Assembly: GCA_045611635.1 (NCBI GenBank) | Contig: JAZKXL010000006.1 | Span: 1 to 8,012 of the forward strand | DNA: 8,012 nt | Direction of reading: 5' to 3' | Source of the DNA: Fimenecus sp045611635 | GTDB lineage: Bacteria > Bacillota > Clostridia > Oscillospirales > Acutalibacteraceae | In this document: piece after piece, positions 1-5,317 of the stretch | Position numbering within the stretch: the stretch's first letter is position 1 | How the letters are laid out: every line of letters starts with the position of its first letter | Position numbers and translations under genes: made by a program | The notes under the pieces: generated by a model | Seen by the model: only the letters and a program-made list of their open reading frames with translations | The model's database searches: none | What the model was told of the DNA's origin: nothing

Positions 1-426
1 AAAACCATTAAAGCAAACAATCCTTTTTTAAGAGGTATTGTCAGTGAATATGCTTCAAATATTGATTTTATTTATTATACTCAAGATGCAAGAAAGAAAG
101 GTAAGTCAAAGTTTAATCTTAACAAATACTACGATTTTGCAATTTGTGGTATAACACAACATTCAAGTCGATTCCCAAGAAAAGTAATTTTTTGTTGCGT
201 GATTGCTCTTTTAGTTATGTTGTTGGAATTTTGTTTTGTTGCATTTCCAGGTTTCTTGACAATAGATGCTCTTAATATTGCAAACTCTATAATTATAAGA
301 TGTATTTTGGCAGCAATTTTAATTGCAATTATCGTTGTTTCAATTGTGCTTGAGTATATTATTGCAATTAAAAATAATATTACCGAGAAGCCATTAATTG
401 TAGAAGAAAAAAGAATTAACTATTAA
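1..426 (+). CDS. Membrane-anchored family 2 glycosyltransferase, C-terminal part (5'-truncated)
   Basis: The gene enters from the left edge; reading frame 1 is open from base 1 to a TAA, giving the last 141 residues. The visible part starts with an NPFLRG motif (residues 7-12), then a basic RKKGKSKF segment (31-38) and an aromatic/amphipathic stretch (42-52). Two membrane helices follow at about 61-82 and 96-123, and a short charged tail. This order (FxRG, then GxSK, then two C-terminal helices) is typical of GT2 enzymes of the DPM/GtrB/YkcC type, which move a sugar from a nucleotide donor to polyprenyl phosphate at the cytoplasmic membrane. The catalytic N-terminal domain is outside the window, so the sugar cannot be inferred. 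A nucleotidyltransferase gene follows after 16 nt, so the two are probably co-transcribed and serve surface-glycan synthesis. An internal ATG at 199 is not a credible start because homology extends well upstream of it. Confidence 0.82.
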   Translation, partial: KTIKANNPFLRGIVSEYASNIDFIYYTQDARKKGKSKFNLNKYYDFAICGITQHSSRFPRKVIFCCVIALLVMLLEFCFVAFPGFLTIDALNIANSIIIRCILAAILIAIIVVSIVLEYIIAIKNNITEKPLIVEEKRINY

Positions 427-442
427 AAAGAAGAGGATTTAA

Positions 443-1168
443 ATGGTTGGTGTGATATTGGCGGCAGGTGACGGTAAACGCCTGAAAAGCAGTGGGAATG
501 AAGATTGCTGCAAGCCATTGACAAAAATAAACGGAAAAAGCTTAATAACATATGCTCTTGATAATTTAGTGAAGTTAAAAATCAAAAAAGCGTATATTGT
601 CATCGGTAAAGAAGGCGCCTTGATTCAAGATGCTATTGGTGACAAATATGAAAATATAAATCTTCATTATGTTGTGCAACAAGAGCAAAATGGATTAGTA
701 GATGCTTTTGTACAAGCGTTGAAAGTTATAGACCACAATGAAACTGTTGTGTTGCAGCTGTCTGACGAGATTTTTGTGGACTTGCAAAGTGATGCAATTA
801 GAAATGTGATAGAAAATAAAAACTTTGACTTTTATTGTGGCATTACCTTTGAAGAGAATCTCGAAAAAATAAGAAACAACTTTTCAGTTGAAATCAACAG
901 TGACTCTTTGCTTGTAAAGTGCATTGAAAAACCAAAAACTGTTACTAATAATATAAAGGGTACTGGTTTTAGCATTTTTAGTGGCAAAACACAAAAAATC
1001 ATAAAAGATGTGTATGAGTCAAAATCCCATAATCTTTACGATTTGTGCGACTGTTTCAACTATTTAGTGGCATTTGACTACCGTGGTTTAGCAATAACTG
1101 TTGCAAAAAAAGAGTTTAATATTAACACTGTTGCCGATTTGATTGAGGCAGAAGATGAACTTAAATAA
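443..1168 (+). CDS. Sugar-phosphate nucleotidyltransferase-like protein
   Basis: This 241-residue protein has the NTP-transferase fold signature at its start: LAAGDGKRL (residues 6-14), the nucleotide-binding glycine-rich loop, and KPL (24-26). A metal-binding LSDE (106-109) stands where LGDN/LGD is usual. Further on are an EKP (162-164), GTGFSIFS (173-180), and an NTVADLIEAE end (228-237) typical of the family. Such enzymes join a sugar-1-phosphate, or sometimes another phosphorylated alcohol, to an NTP to form the activated donor in the cytoplasm. The substrate and nucleotide are not readable from sequence. There is no left-handed beta-helix acyltransferase domain, so it is not a GlmU-type fusion. 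The start is chosen for AAGAGGA at 431-437, five bases before ATG, and because the motif begins at residue 6. It lies 16 nt after the GT2 gene, which suggests one operon making and using an activated sugar. The S for G change in the metal loop is a mild oddity. Confidence 0.85.
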   Translation: MVGVILAAGDGKRLKSSGNEDCCKPLTKINGKSLITYALDNLVKLKIKKAYIVIGKEGALIQDAIGDKYENINLHYVVQQEQNGLVDAFVQALKVIDHNETVVLQLSDEIFVDLQSDAIRNVIENKNFDFYCGITFEENLEKIRNNFSVEINSDSLLVKCIEKPKTVTNNIKGTGFSIFSGKTQKIIKDVYESKSHNLYDLCDCFNYLVAFDYRGLAITVAKKEFNINTVADLIEAEDELK

Positions 1169-1172
1169 AAAC

Positions 1173-1200
1173 AAAGGACTTGATAATTTTCAAGTCCTTT
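1173..1200. terminator. Bidirectional intrinsic terminator between convergent genes
   Basis: A perfect 11-bp stem, AAAGGACTTGA (1173-1183) with TCAAGTCCTTT (1190-1200), closes a 6-nt loop. On the + strand it continues as TTGTTTTG, extending the T run that ends the stem. On the - strand it is followed by GTTTTTATTT. It sits 4 nt after the nucleotidyltransferase stop and 14 nt beyond the stop of the - strand symporter, so it can end transcripts from both sides. Confidence 0.9.
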
Positions 1201-1214
1201 TTGTTTTGAGTTGT

Positions 1215-2657
1215 TTAGTCAGCTTTTTGGTCAGCCATTGCTCGGCGTTCCGCCAATTCTTTTTCAACCTGAGCTTTTTGTTCAGGTGTGTATTTAATTA
1301 AAAGTAATGGGATTATATAAAGCACAGCAGCAATAGCTGGGGTGAGCATTGTAAGTGGCCAAATCCATTTTTCAAAAGCATTGGTTTGTGTGCCAAGATA
1401 AACTGCACCCTCAACATCTTTAACTGCAACATAACCAAGAATACTAAGCGAAAGGGTAGCAAGAGCACCTGTAACACCACTTGAAACTTTTGTAAAGAAG
1501 GTTTGCATTGCAAATGTAACGCCCTCAGTACGTTTACCCGTTTTCCATTCCATATAGTCAACGCTATCGCAAAAAAGTGAGGTTTGAGCAATACCTGCTG
1601 CACCTGATGGAATTGAGCAAATTGCCATAATAAGCATACCAATAAGAATTCTATTTCCCTGGAATCCAATTGCCCAAGCAAGAACTTTACCTACGATTGT
1701 GCAAATTTGAATAAAGATAAGAAGATTTTTATAACCACCAAACTTTATTTTAAGTTTGTCGGCAAAAATCATACCCAAAAAACTTGGTGCATAAGTGACT
1801 GCGCCATAAATAGTTGTAAGAGTTAATGGACCAAGCACTATTCCTGCAACTGAAATTTCAGGCATTTTATACTTGAAGAAATATGTAACAAGTGAGTTGC
1901 CAAAAGCAAGTGAGCCAAAAAGATTTGAAAGAGTGATGAGCATAAGCATTTTGTTTTGGAATAAAAGCTTAAAGCACTCAATAATTGATGTTTGTTGTTG
2001 GTCGGGCTCAACAAGTCGCACTCTTTCTTGTGCGTTGTAACATTTTGCGCTGACTAAAGCCCCGCCAAGACCGAAAATTGCAGCAAATAAAACGGTCATA
2101 AGAGCAAGCGAGTTGCCTGACTGTTTTGCAACAATTTCCATAACCATAGGAATAACTGCACTGAAAACGCCATAGAAAATTGAACCAATTGTACGAGCCA
2201 TTTGAACAAATTTGTCGCGTTCATGTGAGTTAGGTGTAATAACGGCAGTTGTACCCCAAATTGCAACGTCTTGAATAGTGTAGGCAATATCCCAGCAAAG
2301 ATACATAATAACGAAATAGCCAACACGAAGCCACAAAAGATTATCATTTGTTGAAAAAACAACAAAGATAAGTACTGTTGAAATACCTACGGGTAGTGGG
2401 GTGTACTTAAGAAGCGGACGAAGTTTTTCGCCATTTTTGAAACGATGACGGTCAACAATACTACCAATAATAGGGTCGTTAATACCGTCCCAAAGTTTCA
2501 TCAAAATTAAAAGTACTGTAACAACCTTTGCGGGAAATGCCGCAATATCAGTTAAAAAGTATTGAAAAAAAGAAGCACCAATAAAGCAATAGACAATGTT
2601 TTGTCCCGCAAGACCGGTCATAAAATTAAATCGTTCTTTTTTGCTGATATAATTCAT
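1215..2657 (-). CDS. GPH-family (MelB-like) cation:glycoside symporter
   Basis: This 480-residue protein of the major facilitator superfamily is predicted to have 12 membrane helices (roughly 15-38, 43-66, 85-102, 108-130, 155-175, 183-204, 235-260, 270-298, 309-330, 336-358, 385-410, 430-455). GPH hallmarks are clear: WDGINDP in helix II (56-62), whose D57 and D61 correspond to the cation-binding acidic pair of MelB; a helix IV aspartate (D130) before ITPNSHERDKF (140-150); and DYMEWKTGKRTEG (367-379). It should import a glycoside or oligosaccharide with Na+ or H+ across the cytoplasmic membrane; the substrate is unknown. The length is normal for the family, with only a short charged tail and no EIIA domain. 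The start is supported by AGAAAGGGTG just upstream on the - strand (2663-2672). It is transcribed divergently from the CoA-transferase operon and converges on the nucleotidyltransferase gene. The nearby GH26 gene makes a mannan-derived sugar a reasonable guess only. Confidence 0.93.
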   Translation of the reverse strand: MNYISKKERFNFMTGLAGQNIVYCFIGASFFQYFLTDIAAFPAKVVTVLLILMKLWDGINDPIIGSIVDRHRFKNGEKLRPLLKYTPLPVGISTVLIFVVFSTNDNLLWLRVGYFVIMYLCWDIAYTIQDVAIWGTTAVITPNSHERDKFVQMARTIGSIFYGVFSAVIPMVMEIVAKQSGNSLALMTVLFAAIFGLGGALVSAKCYNAQERVRLVEPDQQQTSIIECFKLLFQNKMLMLITLSNLFGSLAFGNSLVTYFFKYKMPEISVAGIVLGPLTLTTIYGAVTYAPSFLGMIFADKLKIKFGGYKNLLIFIQICTIVGKVLAWAIGFQGNRILIGMLIMAICSIPSGAAGIAQTSLFCDSVDYMEWKTGKRTEGVTFAMQTFFTKVSSGVTGALATLSLSILGYVAVKDVEGAVYLGTQTNAFEKWIWPLTMLTPAIAAVLYIIPLLLIKYTPEQKAQVEKELAERRAMADQKAD

Positions 2658-2696
2658 AAAAACACCCTTTCTCGGTGGTTGTGTTTCAATGATTTA

Positions 2697-2702
2697 ATTA
2701 TA
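2697..2702 (-). promoter_or_regulatory. Probable -10 box of the GPH symporter promoter
   Basis: On the - strand this reads TATAAT, preceded by GTG, about 40 nt upstream of the symporter ATG. At the 17-bp spacing the -35 position (2720-2725) reads TATCAA, a poor match to TTGACA, and neighbouring spacings are no better. A perfect -10 with a weak -35 is what an activator-dependent promoter often looks like. The inverted repeat at 2709-2722 occupies the spacer and the edge of the -35 position. Confidence 0.55.
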
Positions 2703-2708
2703 CACGAA

Positions 2709-2722
2709 CAAAAGCACTTTTG
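2709..2722. repeat. 14-bp inverted repeat, candidate operator
   Basis: CAAAAG-CA-CTTTTG is a hyphenated palindrome with two perfect 6-bp arms. It lies in the spacer and touches the -35 position of the symporter promoter, so a bound repressor would block polymerase. No T-run follows it on either strand, so a terminator role is unlikely. The regulator is unknown; AT-rich DNA produces short palindromes by chance, so support is moderate. Confidence 0.4.
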
Positions 2723-2764
2723 ATATAGGTAAAAGTAATAAAAAAATACGAAGGAATTTGACAT

Positions 2765-2792
2765 ATAGAATCACATAATGTGTGTAATCTAT
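2765..2792. repeat. 28-bp imperfect inverted repeat, candidate operator
   Basis: The core CACAT-A-ATGTG (2772-2782) is a perfect 5-bp-arm palindrome. It is flanked by outer arms ATAGA (2765-2769) and TCTAT (2788-2792), whose centre is displaced by about 1.5 bp. It lies between the two predicted promoters, roughly 165-190 bp upstream of the + start site. It could be a binding site for a dimeric regulator; this is an inference from symmetry only. Confidence 0.35.
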
Positions 2793-2816
2793 CAATTTGA
2801 GTTTATTTAATTAAAT

Positions 2817-2846
2817 GCAAAGTGTAAAATGAAAAGCGCAAAGTGT
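2817..2846. repeat. Direct repeat of GCAAAGTGT with 21-bp period
   Basis: GCAAAGTGT occurs at 2817-2825 and again, identical, at 2838-2846. The 21-bp period is two turns of B-DNA, so both copies face the same side of the helix. That is the arrangement used by AraC-type activators and by some response regulators. The pair lies about 75-105 bp upstream of the -35 box of the CoA-transferase operon. Confidence 0.45.
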
Positions 2847-2921
2847 TGACTGATGAGGTGTCATATAAAACATTACTACAAACTCAGATTTACTAAATTT
2901 TTTCTATTTTTAAAATAACTA

Positions 2922-2950
2922 TTGAACAAAAATGCATTATTGTGTATAAT
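2922..2950 (+). promoter_or_regulatory. Promoter of the CoA-transferase/acyltransferase operon
   Basis: TTGAAC (2922-2927) and TATAAT (2945-2950) are separated by 17 bp, a near-consensus sigma-A promoter. The 2896-2916 stretch directly upstream is almost pure A/T in tracts and sits where an UP element would be. The expected start site is near 2957, giving a leader of about 25 nt with GAAAAGG (2969-2975) as the ribosome binding site. Confidence 0.82.
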
Positions 2951-2982
2951 AAAAGCATATTTTAGAAAGAAAAGGTAACTTT

Positions 2983-4281
2983 ATGGATTGGAAAATAGAA
3001 TACAATCAAAAACTTGTATCCGCAAATGAGGCGATAAAAACAATAAAAGATGGTGACAAAGTAGTTATGTCTTTTGGCTGTGGTGAGCCAAGAGGGATTG
3101 TTCGTGCTATGCGTGAAAATTATAAGGATTTTCACAATGTCCAGGTCATCAATATGCTTTTACTTGGTGAAACCCCTTGGATTGACGAAGAAGTAAAAGG
3201 TCATTTTAGCTACAACTCGTTTTTTGCATCAGCAACTAATCGCAAAGCGATTTCACAGGGTATTGCCGACTTTACAACTTGCTATCTTTCAGAAGCACCA
3301 ATGGTTCTGCGCGACATTGTAAAACCTCGCGTTACTGTTATGAGTGTTGCTCCTCCTGATGAAGATGGTTATGTTTCTCTCGGTACAAACTGTGATTACA
3401 TTGAAACAACCCTTGCACATTGTGAAGTTAAAATTGCACAAGTAAATAAAAATGTACCATATACTTACGGCGCTGCAAGAAAACATATTTCAGAATTTGA
3501 CTATTTCGTAGAATGTGATGAAGATTTGCCAATAGTCCCTGCACCACCAATTACTGATGTAGAAAGACAAATAGGCAAAAACTGTGCATCGCTTATAAAT
3601 GATGGTGATTGTATTCAGCTTGGTATTGGTGGAATTCCAAATGCTATTTGTGAAGAGTTAAAAGATAAAAAAGATTTAGGACTTCACTCTGAAATGGTGG
3701 GTGATGGAGTTGTTGATTTAATTAAAAGTGGTGTTATCAACAATTCAAAGAAAAATCTTAATAAGGGTAAAACAATTCTTGGCTTTGCTTTCGGCACAAA
3801 GAAACTTTTTGATTTCTTGAATGATAACAAAGATGTTGAAATGACACCGATGGATTATGTAAATAATCCGTTTATTATTGCTCAGCACGATAATATGGTA
3901 TCAGTAAACTCTTGCCTTGAAATTGACCTTATGGGACAAGTTGTGTCCGACACAATCGGTGAAACACAATTTTCAGGCGTTGGCGGACAGGTTGACTTTG
4001 TTCGTGGTGCAACAATGAGTAAAGGTGGACGTTCAATTATGGCAATGCCGTCATCAGCAAAGGGTGGTACAATTTCAAAAATTGTGCCTAAAATTACTGA
4101 TTATTCAGCGGTTGCAACAACAAGAAACGATGTAAATTTTGTTGTTACTGAGTATGGTATTGCACAACTTAAAGGTAAAACAATGAAAGAACGTGCAAGA
4201 GCGTTGATTTCAATTGCACATCCAAATTTCCGTGACGAATTGGCACAGGAATTTGAAAGAAGATTTAATGAAAAATTTTAA
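2983..4281 (+). CDS. Cat2-like acyl-CoA:carboxylate CoA-transferase (4-hydroxybutyrate CoA-transferase family)
   Basis: This 432-residue cytoplasmic enzyme matches the full length of family I CoA-transferases. In order it shows GDKVVMSFGCGEP (24-36), the half-domain link TDVERQIGKNCASLINDG (191-208), the CoA-binding loop LGIGGIPNA (213-221), the catalytic glutamate E237 in LHSEM (234-238), DYVNNP (291-296), SGVGGQVDF (331-339), and TEYGIAQLKGK (389-399). It moves CoA between an acyl-CoA and a free acid through a glutamyl-CoA thioester. The overall pattern is closer to Clostridium Cat2 than to the butyryl-CoA:acetate CoA-transferases of gut butyrate producers, whose corresponding motifs differ (for example GGQLDF), but the true acid is not predictable. 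The start has GAAAAGG eight bases upstream and aligns with the usual family N-terminus (MDWxxEYxxKLVSA). The downstream acyltransferase gene starts 14 nt after its stop, so the two should act on the same acyl-CoA pool. Confidence 0.93.
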   Translation: MDWKIEYNQKLVSANEAIKTIKDGDKVVMSFGCGEPRGIVRAMRENYKDFHNVQVINMLLLGETPWIDEEVKGHFSYNSFFASATNRKAISQGIADFTTCYLSEAPMVLRDIVKPRVTVMSVAPPDEDGYVSLGTNCDYIETTLAHCEVKIAQVNKNVPYTYGAARKHISEFDYFVECDEDLPIVPAPPITDVERQIGKNCASLINDGDCIQLGIGGIPNAICEELKDKKDLGLHSEMVGDGVVDLIKSGVINNSKKNLNKGKTILGFAFGTKKLFDFLNDNKDVEMTPMDYVNNPFIIAQHDNMVSVNSCLEIDLMGQVVSDTIGETQFSGVGGQVDFVRGATMSKGGRSIMAMPSSAKGGTISKIVPKITDYSAVATTRNDVNFVVTEYGIAQLKGKTMKERARALISIAHPNFRDELAQEFERRFNEKF

Positions 4282-4295
4282 GAAGGATTTTAACA

Positions 4296-5216
4296 ATGGC
4301 GATTTATAAACAAGAACATTTTGGCATAGCACGAAAAATCGTATCAAATATGACATCTCAAAGTTGGGAAGAAATCCCACACGCTACAATGAGTTATGAT
4401 GCGGATGTAACAGAATTTATGAAAGAGTGCAAGAAACTTAACGAGGGCTGCACTGATAAGTTAAAGAAAATTACAATTAATACAGTTGTGATGAAGGTTA
4501 TTTGCGAAGGACTTAAAGCATCACCTAAAATGAATTGTACGCTTGATTTTAACCGCAAGTTAGTTCGTGGCTGTCTTAATTATCACGACAATATTGACAT
4601 TTCAATGCCTATGATTTTACCTGATGGCAGTATGATGACCGTTAATGTTCGTGATATGGGTAATAAAACTCTCACAAAAATGACTGAAACTATCAATGAC
4701 ACAATACGCCGTGCTAAAAATAGCGATATGAATGAAGTTATGTATGAGGTTTCATTCGCAAATACTATTGATGGTCTTAAAGAAGGCAAAATATTGCAGG
4801 CAATTAGACGTCTTTATGGTTCAAAAACCGGTAAGCATAAGGTGAAGACTCTCACAGGTAAGGCAAAGAAAGAATATTACTCAATTCCTGTAACTGAAAG
4901 ACTTACAAAGCACGATATTGAACAGGGTACAACAACAATTTCAAATATTGGTTCGGTTCGTCGTGAGCCAAATGTTATGTGTTTTCTTCTTGAGATTATT
5001 CCACCACAGGTAACGGCATTTGCAATCAATTCAGTTCAACGCAAACCTATGGTTGTAACTGATGAAAATGGCAATGAAAAGGTTGAAATCCGTAGTATTC
5101 TTCCAATTACAATCGCCATTGACCACCGTGCTCTTGACTATGGTGATTGTCTTGGCTTTTTTAATAAACTTGACGAAGTTTTTGCCAATCCACAAATTAT
5201 TCAAGAGTGGAAATAA
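4296..5216 (+). CDS. Stand-alone E2-type (2-oxoacid dehydrogenase acyltransferase fold) acyltransferase
   Basis: This 306-residue protein aligns with the catalytic domain of 2-oxoacid dehydrogenase E2, a fold shared with chloramphenicol acetyltransferase. Visible landmarks are EEIPHATMSYDADVTE (25-40), NIDISMPMILPDG (99-111), GTTTISNIGS (211-220), and the active-site block DHRALDYG (276-283) with H277 and D281. The lipoyl and peripheral-subunit-binding domains of true E2 are missing, as are neighbouring E1 and E3 genes, so it is not part of a dehydrogenase complex. The last part of the usual DHRxxDG reads DHRxxDYG, a one-residue displacement of the glycine. About 40 basic residues (roughly 160-205) are extra compared with a minimal CAT fold. 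It probably transfers an acyl group from acyl-CoA to an unknown acceptor in the cytoplasm. The start is set by AGAAGGA (4281-4287), which overlaps the stop of the CoA-transferase gene. A strong terminator follows it. Confidence 0.85.
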   Translation: MAIYKQEHFGIARKIVSNMTSQSWEEIPHATMSYDADVTEFMKECKKLNEGCTDKLKKITINTVVMKVICEGLKASPKMNCTLDFNRKLVRGCLNYHDNIDISMPMILPDGSMMTVNVRDMGNKTLTKMTETINDTIRRAKNSDMNEVMYEVSFANTIDGLKEGKILQAIRRLYGSKTGKHKVKTLTGKAKKEYYSIPVTERLTKHDIEQGTTTISNIGSVRREPNVMCFLLEIIPPQVTAFAINSVQRKPMVVTDENGNEKVEIRSILPITIAIDHRALDYGDCLGFFNKLDEVFANPQIIQEWK

Positions 5217-5224
5217 CATTTCAA

Positions 5225-5258
5225 AAAAAGGACAAAGCCGCAAGACTTTGTCCTTTTT
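5225..5258 (+). terminator. Intrinsic terminator of the CoA-transferase/acyltransferase operon
   Basis: A perfect 13-bp stem, AAAAAGGACAAAG (5225-5237) with CTTTGTCCTTTTT (5246-5258), closes an 8-nt loop (CCGCAAGA) and ends in five T. It begins 9 nt after the acyltransferase stop. The stem base AAAGGAC/GTCCTTT is the same as in the terminator at 1173-1200. The next promoter starts only 3 nt later. Confidence 0.92.
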
Positions 5259-5260
5259 AC

Positions 5261-5289
5261 TTGCCATTTTATATAAAATGACTTATAAT
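5261..5289 (+). promoter_or_regulatory. Promoter of the transporter/GH26 operon
   Basis: TTGCCA (5261-5266) and TATAAT (5284-5289) are separated by exactly 17 bp, a near-consensus sigma-A promoter set directly behind the preceding terminator. The start site should lie near 5296, giving a leader of about 22 nt with AAAAGGGG (5303-5310) seven bases before the ATG at 5318. There is no room for a riboswitch, and I see no clear palindrome over the promoter apart from the upstream terminator stem. Confidence 0.82.
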
Positions 5290-5317
5290 TAATCCATAAC
5301 TCAAAAGGGGAATAATT

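Larger units (their letters stand above)
2658..2982. promoter_or_regulatory. Divergent intergenic control region
   Basis: These 325 non-coding bases separate the - strand symporter from the + strand CoA-transferase operon. I see no open reading frame of more than a few codons, no tRNA and no riboswitch-like architecture. The operon leader after the predicted start site is only about 25 nt, too short for a riboswitch. What it does hold is listed separately: a strong + promoter (2922-2950), a - strand -10 box (2697-2702), two inverted repeats (2709-2722 and 2765-2792) and a direct repeat (2817-2846). The concentration of symmetric sites between divergent genes suggests control of both transcripts by one or more regulators encoded elsewhere. 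Confidence 0.7.

Noticed and set aside
1313..2365. Alternative - strand frames of 122 and 89 codons within the symporter gene
   Set aside because: Both overlap the GPH symporter in another frame, and their leucine-rich, low-information sequence is what a shifted membrane-protein gene gives.
2830..2843. A CcpA cre site (TGAAAAGCGCAAAG)
   Set aside because: The left half is suggestive, but the central CG is displaced by one base and the right half lacks the required TTxCA symmetry.
2983..4281. Butyryl-CoA:acetate CoA-transferase (But) as the identity of the CoA-transferase
   Set aside because: The motifs (DVERQIGKNCASL, DYVNNP, GGQVDF, SKGG) read like the Cat2 branch rather than the But branch. 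Substrate activity on butyrate is still possible, so only the family is called.
4296..5216. Component of a pyruvate or branched-chain 2-oxoacid dehydrogenase complex
   Set aside because: There is no lipoyl or subunit-binding domain, no E1 or E3 gene nearby, and the operon is closed by its own promoter and terminator.
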